Shown piece by piece: positions 9,608 to 19,600 of a stretch of 64,000 bases of DNA (position 1 is the first letter of the stretch; every line of letters starts with the position of its first letter). The DNA is from Sporosarcina sp. P32b. Lineage in GTDB: Bacteria > Bacillota > Bacilli > Bacillales_A > Planococcaceae. Under the pieces are notes generated by a model. That model searched no databases. It was not told the origin of the DNA and saw only the letters and a list, made by a program, of their open reading frames with translations. The stretch lies in the NCBI RefSeq assembly GCF_002743335.1, contig NZ_PDZB01000007.1, forward strand, positions 1-64,000, given 5' to 3'. Made by a program: the position numbers and the translations under genes.

Positions 9608-10485
9608 CGACTCTCCTCCAAACGCGCTTCCACTTCTTCAACTGAAGGCATGCCACCTTGTGCGCCGAACTTTTCTACAGAAAGGGAAGCGGCCGCATTC
9701 GCGAAACGAACCGCTCGTTCCAGTTCCATTCCCGCTACTATTCCATGTGCAAGCGCTCCGTTAAACGTATCACCTGCGCCTGTTGTATCCACGACATTTG
9801 TCTTAAAGCTTTCTACGATGACATGCTTTTCTCCATCAAAGAATCGCGCACCATCGTCACCTAAAGTAATAATTAAACGGTTCGGATACTTCTCTAAGGC
9901 GCTCACCATATCCATGCCGAAGATTTGTTCACATTCCGTTTCATTCGGCGTTAAATACGTAATTGAAGGCATCATATCGAGCTCGAATCCGCCCGCTGGA
10001 GCAGGATTCAACATCACCGGAACACCAATCGCTTGGCACTTCGCTAATGTATAAATAACAGTAGGAATCGGAATTTCCAATTGAAGCATCACCAAGTCAC
10101 TGCGCCTGAGCTGGTCTTCTATTTCGTCAATATGAGACGGCATCAACAAAGAGTTGGCACCTGGTACGACGATAATCCGATTATCCCCTTCTGACAACAA
10201 AATATTTGCGATGCCAGAAGCTCCGTCTACAGTCGCTACACCGGTGACACCGACTGTATTTTGTTGAAGATTATTTACAATACTCGTACCAAATAAATCA
10301 TTTCCCACACACCCAACCATATGTGTTTCACTGCCAAGTCGCGCCGCAGCAATTGCCTGATTCGCACCTTTTCCACCCGGCACTGTATCGAACACATTGC
10401 CAAGAACCGTCTCGCCCTGATCAGGGAAATTCTTCGTGCCAACGACCAAATCCATATTGGCACTGCCAATCACCGTTATCATCAT
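9604..10485 (-). CDS. rbsK: Ribokinase
   Basis: A 293-residue PfkB-family sugar kinase that phosphorylates ribose at O5. PfkB signature 1 appears as GGKGANQAIAAARLG (about 38-52) and signature 2 as DTTGAGDTFNGAL (about 237-249) with the catalytic Asp in GAGD. The N-terminal VIGSANMDLV is typical of RbsK. The start overlaps rbsR by 4 bp (ATGA). Confidence 0.95.
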   Translation of the reverse strand: MMITVIGSANMDLVVGTKNFPDQGETVLGNVFDTVPGGKGANQAIAAARLGSETHMVGCVGNDLFGTSIVNNLQQNTVGVTGVATVDGASGIANILLSEGDNRIIVVPGANSLLMPSHIDEIEDQLRRSDLVMLQLEIPIPTVIYTLAKCQAIGVPVMLNPAPAGGFELDMMPSITYLTPNETECEQIFGMDMVSALEKYPNRLIITLGDDGARFFDGEKHVIVESFKTNVVDTTGAGDTFNGALAHGIVAGMELERAVRFANAAASLSVEKFGAQGGMPSVEEVEARLEESR

Positions 10486-11459
10486 GCTTCACTCCTTGTT
10501 GTTTGGCGAATAAGCAACTCTGCCGGAATCAATACTTCACGCTCCGTCAACTCTTGCCCTTCAATTAATTTAATAAGCATCCTCGCTGCCATCGCACCGA
10601 TTCTATACAAGTCCTGCGCTACCGTCGTTAAACCTGGTGTTAATTGGCTCGCCAACATCGTACCGTCATACCCAACGATTTGAAGCTGACTCGGTACATG
10701 AATCCCCGCTGAATACGCAGCTTTCATAGCGCCAGCTGCCGTCACGTCACTGCTCGCAAAAATTCCGTCAATCGGCACTTCTTGCAACACCTTCTTCACC
10801 ATTGTCTCCGCTATATCAAAATGGAACGGACATTCAATTACATGTGTTTCTACATTTTTACCCTTCACTGCATCAGTGAACCCAGCAAATCGATCATCGG
10901 CAGGACCTAATCCCGATGGCCCCCGCATACAAAGAATCTGTGTGCAACCACTATCCAATAAATGCTGCGTTCCAATACGTGCACCTTCGCGGTTATCCGT
11001 CGCAATATACGGGATCGACGAATGAATTCTTCGGTCAATCGCGACAATCGGAATATCCAAACCCATATAATGATCCGCTTCCGCATGACTCGTCGCAACG
11101 ATGAAACCCGCCACATATTTCTGTTGTAGCGTCTTAATATAATTAATTTCCTTCTCCAAATCCTCATCCGAGTTACACAAAATCACTGTGTACCCGTACG
11201 CTAGCGCAACATCCTCGATCGCACGCGCCAGTTCCGGGAAAAACGGATTGACGATATCCGGAACAATCAAACCAATAAAAGTAGATTGTTTCGTACTAAG
11301 AGAACGGGCAATCATACTAGGCTGGTAGTTCAACTCATCCACCGCCTTAGCAATCACCCGTTTCGCCTCTTCACTTATGTATCCTTTATTATTTAAATAG
11401 CGTGAAACAGTCGCTACTGAAACACCAGCAGCCTTAGCCACATCCCGTATATTTGCCAA
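10482..11459 (-). CDS. rbsR: LacI-family repressor of the ribose operon
   Basis: A 325-residue LacI/GalR regulator. The N-terminal helix-turn-helix (NIRDVAKAAGVSVATVSRYL, about 2-21) is followed by the hinge helix (PSMIARSLSTKQ) and a periplasmic-binding-like effector domain (GLIVPDIVNPFFPELARAIE). As first gene of rbsRKDACB it should repress its own operon and be released by ribose or a derivative. A matching palindromic operator sits in the promoter at 11484-11501. Confidence 0.93.
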   Translation of the reverse strand: MANIRDVAKAAGVSVATVSRYLNNKGYISEEAKRVIAKAVDELNYQPSMIARSLSTKQSTFIGLIVPDIVNPFFPELARAIEDVALAYGYTVILCNSDEDLEKEINYIKTLQQKYVAGFIVATSHAEADHYMGLDIPIVAIDRRIHSSIPYIATDNREGARIGTQHLLDSGCTQILCMRGPSGLGPADDRFAGFTDAVKGKNVETHVIECPFHFDIAETMVKKVLQEVPIDGIFASSDVTAAGAMKAAYSAGIHVPSQLQIVGYDGTMLASQLTPGLTTVAQDLYRIGAMAARMLIKLIEGQELTEREVLIPAELLIRQTTRSEA

Positions 11460-11483
11460 CTATTTCACCTACATTCTGTTCTA

Positions 11484-11501
11484 TGTGGTACCGGTTACAC
11501 A
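11484..11501 (-). promoter_or_regulatory. Probable RbsR operator
   Basis: The imperfect palindrome TGTGTAACCGGTACCACA (minus strand) has the central CCGG typical of LacI-family operators. It lies directly after the -10 element of the rbs promoter, where a bound repressor would block initiation. Confidence 0.7.
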
Positions 11502-11503
11502 TA

Positions 11504-11533
11504 ATGATAACAGACTAGGTTTTTTAGTGTCAA
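11504..11533 (-). promoter_or_regulatory. rbs operon promoter
   Basis: On the minus strand TTGACA (11528-11533) and TATCAT (11504-11509) are 18 bp apart, a good sigma-A promoter about 45 bp before the rbsR start. Confidence 0.7.
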
Positions 11534-11618
11534 TAGTGAACTAGTTTTGCGTCGGGTGGGGTTTATTGAGTGAATATTAGGTTAGATGTGGGAGTATTGT
11601 TGTTGGGGGATTTGGGGG

Positions 11619-12256
11619 ATTGAGCGGTTGTACAGTTGCATAGAGCGGGTGGCGCGGTTGATAGAGCACTTAAGCCCACACATTGAGCGGCAGTGGACTT
11701 GCATTGAGCGGATGGCGCGGGCTATAGAGCACTTAAGCCTACACATTGAGCGGACGCGGACTTGTATTGAGCGGTTAACGCGGGCTATAGAGCACTTAAG
11801 CCTACACATTGAGCGGACGCGGACTTGCATTGAGCGGACGGCGCGGGCTATAGATCACTTGAGCCCACACATTGAGCGGCCGCGGACTTGCATTGAGCGG
11901 ATAGCGCGGGCTATAGATCACTTGAGCCCACACATTGAGCGGCAGTGGACATAGATTAAGCGGACGGCGAGGGCTATAGAGCACTTAAGCCTACACATTG
12001 AGCGGCAGTGGACATAGATTGAGCGAATGGCGCGGGCTATAGAGCACTTAAGCCTACACATTGAGCGGACGCGGACTTGCATTGAGCGGTTAACGCAGGC
12101 TATAGAGCACTTGAGCCTACACATTGAGCGGACGCGGACTTGTATTGAGCGGTTAACGCGGGCTATAGAGCACTTGAACCCACACATTGAGCGGACGCGG
12201 ACTTAAATTGAGCGGATACATATCTTCATAGAGCACTTACCCCAAACAATAGAGCA
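11619..12256 (+). repeat. Array 2: octamer ATTGAGCG/ATAGAGCR every 21 bp, 31 copies
   Basis: Octamers start at 11619 and then every 21 bp without a single indel up to 12249 (31 positions). Units form a higher-order 63-bp repeat of three types: ATTGAGCGG plus an ACGCGGACTTGC-like spacer, ATTGAGCGG plus a TTAACGCGGGCT-like spacer, and ATAGAGCAC plus a TTAAGCCTACAC-like spacer, about ten times over. A degenerate further unit follows at 12270. It reads on the plus strand, opposite to array 1, so the two arrays point outward from the rbs operon. Open frames across it (IER heptads) follow from the 3n period and are not credited as genes. Confidence 0.92.
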
Positions 12257-12316
12257 CTCACCGAACAACAACGATCACTTCCCTTCCACACAATCTCCAA
12301 AGCCAATCAAGTTATC

Positions 12317-12345
12317 TTGTCTATACATATCTATAGAGGTAAAAT
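12317..12345 (+). promoter_or_regulatory. Promoter of the PH/GRAM-like gene
   Basis: TTGTCT (12317-12322) and TAAAAT (12340-12345) are separated by exactly 17 bp, about 43 bp before the start codon at 12388. Confidence 0.6.
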
Positions 12346-12387
12346 GAAATTAGAGTCATAGATAATATCCATAGAGGAGAGATCCGC

Positions 12388-12708
12388 ATGACGAATTATC
12401 GAGAAAATGAAACAGTCCAATATGAAATACCTGTGGACTTACGCAAAAGTATAGATTACGTCAGTGGGAATTTATTTATTACAAATCAACGTTTCATCTT
12501 CCAGCCATACACTATGCATTTTAAAAGAGATATTTTGGAGTTCAATATTACCGACATCAATAATATTGACTCTTCTTACGTATTGGGTATTGTCCCAAAC
12601 GGAATTACCGTCGAGTTAAAAGATGGGTCGCTGCATACATTTGTTTTAGAGAGTTCACTTTTTGTGAAGTGCGATGATATTATCAAGACGGTTTGGGATT
12701 TGATGTAA
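12388..12708 (+). CDS. Small protein with probable GRAM/PH-like fold
   Basis: A 106-residue cytoplasmic protein without signal or membrane segment. The pattern SGNLFITNQRFIFQPYTMHF (about 27-46), then an IDSSYVLGIVPNGITVELKDG stretch (about 60-80) and a C-terminal helix, resembles bacterial GRAM/PH-like domains in which a beta strand is followed by an NQRFIF-type motif. The function is unknown. AGGAGAG lies about eight bases before the ATG, a good promoter precedes it and a terminator follows, so it is a monocistronic real gene. It sits next to array 2 with no other obvious partner. Confidence 0.7.
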   Translation: MTNYRENETVQYEIPVDLRKSIDYVSGNLFITNQRFIFQPYTMHFKRDILEFNITDINNIDSSYVLGIVPNGITVELKDGSLHTFVLESSLFVKCDDIIKTVWDLM

Positions 12709-12723
12709 ATACAATGAAGTTTG

Positions 12724-12755
12724 AAAGAGCTGCCCAACTCGCGGACAGCTCTTTT
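12724..12755 (+). terminator. Terminator of the PH/GRAM-like gene
   Basis: AAGAGCTG and CAGCTCTT arms around a 12-base loop, followed by TTTT. Confidence 0.75.
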
Positions 12756-12796
12756 AAACATTATGGCGCGGTTCCTCCCCCAGCTCTCTAAACAAA

Positions 12797-12851
12797 AAAA
12801 GACTGCCGCTAGAAGTCATCACAACAAACATGACTTCCAGCGCAGTCTTTC
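12797..12851 (-). terminator. Terminator of the yhgE-like gene
   Basis: Long hairpin on the minus strand: GACTGCGCTGGAAGTCAT pairs with ATGACTTCTAGCGGCAGTC and is followed by a run of seven T. Confidence 0.8.
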
Positions 12852-12871
12852 TATCTATCGAATCATTTCCA

Positions 12872-15800
12872 TCACATCACAATATTACTTTCCTTCGCCT
12901 TCTCAATAAACTTATCACTCGATTTATTAAAGAACTTCTTCAATCCAAGTCCTACTACAAGTGATAGCGCGAAGTAGATCATTAAAAAGAGGATTTGTTT
13001 TAACGCTACTGCCCAGATAATTCCGCCGATCGATTCACGCAATAACGTAATTGCATGCGTGAATGGCATAAATGCAGAGATCTTTTGGAAGAACTCTGGT
13101 GCCATTTGGATGGGGAATGTACCTCCTGATGCACCGAGCTGCATGACCATCAACACGATCGCGATCACTTTACCCGTGTTACCGAATACGGACACGAGCG
13201 TGTAGACGATGGAAACGAATACGACACTGATCAGTACACCGAATAATACAAAGGGTATCTTGTCGACGACGTAGACATTCATAATGAATAACTCGCCGAG
13301 TGTGACGATCAACGACTGAACCGCACCAATACCCGCGAAGATAATTAACCGTCCAAGATACGTTTGATAGCTCTTGAAACGTGTCTTTTCTCGGATATCC
13401 ACTTTCAGCGTGGATACCATGAGCAATGCGCCCACCCACAATGAAAGGGTCGTATAGAATGGGCTCATTGCGGAACCGTAGTTTGGAATCGGATATAAGG
13501 CATGTTCATTTAAGACGACCGGTTCAGCGAGAAACTTACTGACGCCTATCGGATCCGTCGAGAGAACATCTAATAATTTATCCAAGTCCCCTTCATCTTC
13601 TAACTTACGGATTTTTTCTGCCATTGTTTCAATCGTATCACGAGCTTCTGGGAAGAGTTGCTGAGCTTTCTCCAAATCTTTTTTCCCAAGAACCACTCCT
13701 GCATCCGCTTTTTCAAGCGCAGTACGTAAACGTGGAATCCGGCCATTTACTTCATCTAGTACGTCGGACACGTCATACAATGCATTGGTTGCATCACGCA
13801 TCGCGGATTTATACTTTCTCGTTAAATCACTATTGACGAAATCGATAGCTTCACCAACTGAACGATCCAATTCGCCTGATACACGATCGACTTCAGCTAA
13901 ATGCCTTTTGCCGTTCGCTTTCGATTCATTGATCCGACCAACTAAACCGTCAACGGATGAATTGGCAGATGACAAGCTTTCTTGAACCGTTTTAATTCGT
14001 TCGATTTCGCCAGACAGCTTATCCGAATTAATGAATTTCTCAAGATCCTTTAATCCATTGTTAATGGAACCAATTGCTGAAAGTCCATTATCGATTCGAC
14101 CGACCATCGTTTGAAGAGCACCGATCGTAACCTCAGGATTTTCCGCTGTCTCTAGCAAGCCTGCGAGCTTCTCATCAATTTCTGTCTTCGATGCTTGTAG
14201 TTCATTGAAGCGATCACGCAGTCCCTCATCGAAAGTTTGTAACTGTTCAATCGCATCTTTTATCGCTTTTTGGCTATTCGCATCAAATTGATTTCGTGCA
14301 TCGACAATCTTTTGCTGACTCGCCTGTAGCTGTCCTTGAAGTTGATTCAACAACTCGAGGCTCGGTTTCTCACCTTTATTGATGGCAGCTTGCACTTTAT
14401 CGATAGCTTGTTTAGTCGATGATAACTGATCACGAAACGCGACGAATCGCTGTTGTAGACCGCCAAGTACGTCACTGCCTGTCACTTTACCCGCAGCTTC
14501 TAAAACAGAAATCACAGAATCCACTTTACCAATCTGACTTTCTATTGCAGTGGACATACTGTCGAGTTGTTCCTGATATTGGCTAAAATCAATAGATTCA
14601 CGCTTATCGATCAAGCCTTGAACGACTTTCTGCGCATTGCTATTCACTTCAGTCGCACGATCCAATAAGCCCGTAATATTCGCAGACAGCTCATTTAGCT
14701 GTTTCATCAGCTTTTGAGTTTGCGGGGATAATACATTTTCGTAATTCCCTTTAATTTTATCCATATCTTCAGCGAGTTTATCCGACAACGATTGTGTTTG
14801 CGTAATTAAATCGGTCGCTGGATTTTTACCGCTCTGCAAATCGGAAATAATTGTTTCCAAATTCTTTTTCAGACGGTTTAAGTCTGTGGCGCTCTCATTC
14901 AAGGAGCTCTGCAAGCCTTTAATATTTGTTGAGTCTTTTAGATTCTGATCCTGTTTTTTCAAATACTCATAAATATCATCTAAACGTGCATTCGTATCTT
15001 CCAATTTGCCTTGCTTATCACGTAGCGAATCGACAATACGATCGACATCTTCCCCTTTGCCTGACAGTTCACTCGTCAGATCAGGTACTTTACGGAATGC
15101 TGTTTGCGCACTCTCCAAGTTGGATGTAATGACGCGCAACGTGTTATCCACGGTCTTTTCATTCTCTTGCAACTTACTGATCAAGCGTGCATTCAACTTT
15201 TTCGCATTGGCATGCACCGCATTGACGTCATCAAGCACAAGATCTACGCGATCGATAGAAGTATCTGCAAAATCCAAACCTTTATCTACCATCTGTAATT
15301 TCGAATAAATATCTGGAATATCATATTCCAATTGATAAATTAAGTCACGTAGCTTTTCAATATTTCCACGATTGCCTTCCAGTTCAATTCCCAAATTATT
15401 GAATACCTTAATGACTGCCTCATTCGTTTGTTCAACGAATGTTTTATCGATATTTTCTACGATAGCAGACGCACCTTTCCCCGCAACTTTCGGGGAAATT
15501 GCATTGATTTTTTCGTTAATATAATAATCTAATGTTGGCTTTTTCATATCGTCTGTAACGATACTGCTTAAATTCTCTGAGAAATCTTCTGGAATGATGA
15601 TCGCAGCATAGTAATCACCGTGTTTCACGCCTTTTAACGCTTCCTCTTTCGTTACGAACTGCCAACCGAGATCATCGTTGGTCGTCAGTGAGACGATTAC
15701 TTCATCTCCGACATTGAATTCCTTGTCCTCGATTTTCGCCCCTACGTCTTCACTGACGACCGCGACTTCCACGCCTTTCGTATTAGAATACGGATCCCAC

Positions 15801-15928
15801 GACGCGAGGATATTCATCCAGGCATAAAGCGAAGGTAGAAACGCAATCGCCGCTATGACAATGAGTGCTGCTTTATTCTTGAAGATATTTCGGAGATCCC
15901 GTCTGACTATAAACCATATTTTATTCAT
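12872..15928 (-). CDS. yhgE: YhgE/Pip family membrane protein
   Basis: A 1018-residue protein of the YhgE/phage-infection-protein family. One N-terminal membrane segment (about 18-38, after FIVRRDLRNIFKNKAALI) is followed by a very long extracytoplasmic region (about 40-800) rich in heptad-like helices, with many Asn/Ser/Gln/Lys residues and repeated dEL..L..K patterns. Five or six transmembrane segments form the C-terminal ABC-2-like part (about 815-1005, including GALLMVSTLK and GASGGTFPIQM). The Bacillus subtilis homologue is about 775 residues, so the coiled-coil ectodomain here is longer. Related proteins act in secretion of WXG100 substrates (EsaA) or as phage receptors (Pip), but the role of YhgE is not established. 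The TetR gene 40 bp upstream is the expected YhgD-type regulator. Confidence 0.85.
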   Translation of the reverse strand: MNKIWFIVRRDLRNIFKNKAALIVIAAIAFLPSLYAWMNILASWDPYSNTKGVEVAVVSEDVGAKIEDKEFNVGDEVIVSLTTNDDLGWQFVTKEEALKGVKHGDYYAAIIIPEDFSENLSSIVTDDMKKPTLDYYINEKINAISPKVAGKGASAIVENIDKTFVEQTNEAVIKVFNNLGIELEGNRGNIEKLRDLIYQLEYDIPDIYSKLQMVDKGLDFADTSIDRVDLVLDDVNAVHANAKKLNARLISKLQENEKTVDNTLRVITSNLESAQTAFRKVPDLTSELSGKGEDVDRIVDSLRDKQGKLEDTNARLDDIYEYLKKQDQNLKDSTNIKGLQSSLNESATDLNRLKKNLETIISDLQSGKNPATDLITQTQSLSDKLAEDMDKIKGNYENVLSPQTQKLMKQLNELSANITGLLDRATEVNSNAQKVVQGLIDKRESIDFSQYQEQLDSMSTAIESQIGKVDSVISVLEAAGKVTGSDVLGGLQQRFVAFRDQLSSTKQAIDKVQAAINKGEKPSLELLNQLQGQLQASQQKIVDARNQFDANSQKAIKDAIEQLQTFDEGLRDRFNELQASKTEIDEKLAGLLETAENPEVTIGALQTMVGRIDNGLSAIGSINNGLKDLEKFINSDKLSGEIERIKTVQESLSSANSSVDGLVGRINESKANGKRHLAEVDRVSGELDRSVGEAIDFVNSDLTRKYKSAMRDATNALYDVSDVLDEVNGRIPRLRTALEKADAGVVLGKKDLEKAQQLFPEARDTIETMAEKIRKLEDEGDLDKLLDVLSTDPIGVSKFLAEPVVLNEHALYPIPNYGSAMSPFYTTLSLWVGALLMVSTLKVDIREKTRFKSYQTYLGRLIIFAGIGAVQSLIVTLGELFIMNVYVVDKIPFVLFGVLISVVFVSIVYTLVSVFGNTGKVIAIVLMVMQLGASGGTFPIQMAPEFFQKISAFMPFTHAITLLRESIGGIIWAVALKQILFLMIYFALSLVVGLGLKKFFNKSSDKFIEKAKESNIVM

Positions 15929-15967
15929 TTCGTATAAACCCTCACTCTATATTCCGTCATGTGCACG

Positions 15968-16537
15968 TTAGACTAACAAACTGGAGAAGATCGTCCCGTT
16001 TAAAACGTCCGTTATTTGCTTCTCTGTCAGCTGTTCATCATGCGTTTTGGACCAATCATTAACTAGCGCTACATAAGATCTGAATAAAAGAAATGCAATC
16101 AGTTCGCTGTTGCATGGCTTCAATTCACCTTTTGCGACTCCACGCTCAATCTTTCCTGCAATGAATTTTAATATTTCCTTCTCTATAGAAGTTAAAGCGT
16201 CTCCTACAGCCGGTGTACGCAACTCTTTCTCTTCTTCAATTAATTTAATGAATAACTGATGCGTCTCGCGAAATTTCAGCAACTGCATAATACGTGCATG
16301 GGCATTCTCTTGAAACGACGCACCTTCAATAGCTGTCTGTTCAGAAACATCTTTCATTTCTCCGACCATTTTCCAGACAATCGAATGAAATAACTCTTCT
16401 TTATTCGAGAAGAACGTATAGATTGTGCCCTTCCCCACGTTCGCGATCTTCGCTACTTGATCCATCGTCGTTGCTTTATATCCGAACATCGAAAATGATT
16501 TTTCAGCCGCCAACATGATTTCTTCTCTACGATCCAT
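15968..16537 (-). CDS. yhgD: TetR-family regulator (YhgD-like)
   Basis: A 189-residue TetR/AcrR repressor. The N-terminal HTH is complete: MDRREEIMLAAEKSFSMFGY, then TTMDQVAKIANVGKGTIYTF and FSNKEELF (about 1-50). The C-terminal ligand domain is all-helical and not informative. Gene order with yhgE downstream matches Bacillus yhgD-yhgE. A 31-bp imperfect palindrome lies 20 bp before the start and probably mediates autoregulation of the two-gene operon. Confidence 0.85.
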   Translation of the reverse strand: MDRREEIMLAAEKSFSMFGYKATTMDQVAKIANVGKGTIYTFFSNKEELFHSIVWKMVGEMKDVSEQTAIEGASFQENAHARIMQLLKFRETHQLFIKLIEEEKELRTPAVGDALTSIEKEILKFIAGKIERGVAKGELKPCNSELIAFLLFRSYVALVNDWSKTHDEQLTEKQITDVLNGTIFSSLLV

Positions 16538-16557
16538 TATGACACTTCCTTTAGAAA

Positions 16558-16588
16558 TGACCGTAATACCGTTTCGGTCTGTTAGTCA
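16558..16588 (-). promoter_or_regulatory. Probable TetR operator before yhgD
   Basis: Imperfect 31-bp palindrome with outer TGAC/GTCA and inner ACCG/CGGT arms, 20 bp upstream of the TetR start codon; size and place are typical for autoregulatory TetR sites. Confidence 0.55.
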
Positions 16589-16627
16589 TTATATTACATA
16601 GATTAATGAATGAATGCAAGATATTGC

Positions 16628-16672
16628 ACAAAAAAACTATCATACAAGCCATATTTTATGACTTGCATGATA
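16628..16672 (-). terminator. Terminator of the transcobalamin-like gene
   Basis: Hairpin ACTATCATGCAAGTCAT against ATGGCTTGTATGATAGT on the minus strand, followed by seven T residues; it lies just past the stop at 16684. Confidence 0.75.
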
Positions 16673-16683
16673 GTCTGCAGTTT

Positions 16684-19600
16684 TCATTCGATTACGAATA
16701 CTTTTCGAATAGGTTCTTTAATCACTTTCCCATTTGCTGACTTCACTTCGGTAATCGTCAAATAGTATAGCTCGCCTTGTGTATATTTAGTAGTTGGCTT
16801 AATTTTTAACGACTTTCCATCTTCTCCAAGCGTTGTAGAAACCTTAATGATTTCGCCTTTTGCATTTCGAACAACTACGTTATCTAAGTTCGCAGGATCA
16901 TTTTGTAATGTACCAGAAAACTTGATGTTCCACTCTTTTGTCGTTTTAATTTCACTTTCAGAATCAAAATAATTATACGGTTGATCATTATCGAGCACTA
17001 CCGCTTGCACTATGCCTGCAGGCAGTTCAAGACCTGTTAATGCATCCAGTACTTCGCCCGTCTCCCCAATTTGAACGATCATAATTCCATCCAACACTTC
17101 TGTTTTCTCTACTTTGGCAGGTTGGAATTCTCCTGTCTTTTCATCTTTCACTTGAATTTGTAGCTTTCCATCTGTAATGGTCGCTTTTACGTTTTCAGGT
17201 GTATCGACTGAGTGTTCAGGTGTAGGATCTGGTTTTGGATCTGGTTTTGGATCTGGTTTCGGTGTTGGAGTCCAGTTATCCCCTATATCTTCCCCCAAGT
17301 TCTTCGTGTACTGCCAACGTAAAATATCATCTTTCTCTAATTCATAAATTCCGGCACTATACTGCGGAAACTCACCATTGACTGAATACATCCAGCCACT
17401 TAGTGGACCGCCATCAAATTCTCCTAAATTATTTATACTCTTGACGTATATAGTTGGACCTATTCCAGAAAACTTGATTGGTATGGAGCGATTATCTACT
17501 TCACGTTTTAGTATCGTGAATGCCGTATCTCCCGACTCAATTTTAAACTGTTTCGGGCTAATAATATCCCCAGTACCCATTGTCCGTGTTTCTACAGAAA
17601 ACGTAATATACGTTGGATCTGCTGGTGGAGTTACTACTGGCTTAATTATTGAATTCTCATATTGAGTAATTGCTTGTTTCAAATCACTGATTGCTACGAT
17701 CACCTGTTGCTGATCTACTTCTTCATTCACTTCTATTGCTTTCGCATCTACGATTGTTGATTGCAGTTGATCACGTGAAGCTTTTGTGAATGTTCCTGCA
17801 GTTGTGCCTTCTTGAGTGGATGCCAATTTTTCCTCTGCTGTTTGAATAGCCGCTGTTAATTGTGCTTTATCAACAGCTTCTACTGGCGGCTCTACATTTT
17901 CCACATCAGAAAATTGTTGCCAAACGGATTTGCCTGTTTTGATTTCTTGTAGGGCAATGAATGATTGCTCTAAAGCTTTCGCATTGACCCATTGATCAGC
18001 AGGTAAAGTAAAGGCAAATGCCCCATTTTTCGTTTGGAATTTGCTTAATGCATCTACAGGTGATTTCCCACCCTTTTGCCAATCAGCCGATGTAACGTCT
18101 TCTCCTAACGCAACAAGGCCTGAGATTACAGTCGCAATACTATTAGAGTTTTCTCCCAAAGCGCCCCAGCCAGCTGTATCCAGTTGTTGTTCGCGTAGGA
18201 CGTGTTTCGCTCGTTCAATTGCGGCATTCACCGCACTATCATCTTGATAATTTGCTAGTGCCAATAAGACCATGCCAGTCATATCGGGATCAGCTGCGTC
18301 TTTAGCTTCTAATGAAAGCGAAAATCCGCCCTTTTCCTTTTCTTGCTTTAATACATGTTGCAAGGCTTTCTCTTTTGTTGTGTTATCCCACGTTCCTACA
18401 TCTTGCCCGCGTTTCTCACCTGTATCTAAAGCGAGCATCGCCCATGCATGTTTATTTATAGATCCAATTGATCCGTCTGCCTTTTGTTGTGCTGCTAGCT
18501 CTGCATAAAGATTTCGTTTAGTTTCCCATGCAGTAGATGGATCTTTTCCAGCTGCTAGCAAACCGAAGATATAGCGAATATGATGCGTATCTGATTCATC
18601 TTTTTGTAATCCTGGATCTTTAGTGAGCCAATCTGGTAATTGTGCTGTGCCGTCGCTTAATTGAGAACTAGATGCACCCAGTGCAACCAATTCCGTCCAA
18701 CTAATTCCAGGCATGCTCCATCTGAAATTAGCATTATTATATCTCTCCACTTCATAGAAACGTAACGTATCCGCAAGCATATCGTCTACCGTACGAATAA
18801 CTTCTGGTATGGCCGGAGTATTATTCGCAGTAGTGTGTACATTCGACTGCACTACTTTAGCAAGTCCAGTCATGGATAACGTTGCATTTGGTACTTCGCC
18901 TTGCACATGTAGAAGTACTTTTTGGTTACTTTCAACCGTAACGGAGCCAACTGTTAGGACTCCATTACCTATAGTCCAGTTACTAACGTCTGAAGCCGCT
19001 TCCGTAAACGTGTCTCCACTTAATGTGAGTTCAATAGTCGGATCCTTGTCCCCGACTTTCAACTTCGTAATGGATTCAAGAACGGCATTGCGTTTATAGA
19101 AAATGTGAATCTTATCATTTTCGTTTAATGCTTTATCGATCAATGAAGTAGCTGAATCTTCATTAAGCTCAACAACCCACTGATCACTGCCATGTAAATT
19201 TCCATTTTGAACGTTGTTAATCGTTACAAAATTCGTTTTCGCTTGATCCAATTCGTAAGGAATATTTTGTTCTTTTAACAACTGTTCAACCACTTGTACA
19301 ATCGTACTGCCTGTTTCGAAAGTTACTTCAGTATCTAAGAGTATCGGTGCATCTAACCCATCGATTTTCACGTAGGCTGTTGGTTGCTCTGCTTTTAAAG
19401 CAATTCGATTCCAAACAGAATTTCCCGCTTTCATGTCTGCAAGCGCTAGCAATACTTGTTCTGTTGCCATTAAGTTGGTTCTCTTATCCGTTACTTTCCA
19501 CTTATAAGAGCCATCTTCCAACTGGAAACCTTTTATTGCATCAACTACTGTACGATCTCCAACATGCCATTTTTCTGCTAGTACGTCTTCGTTTACTGCA

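Noticed and set aside
11582..12187. Open frames across array 2
   Set aside because: Same cause: period divisible by three; no plausible start signals.
11619..12256. CRISPR array
   Set aside because: Conserved part is only 8-9 bp, spacers are repeated rather than unique, and no cas genes are present.
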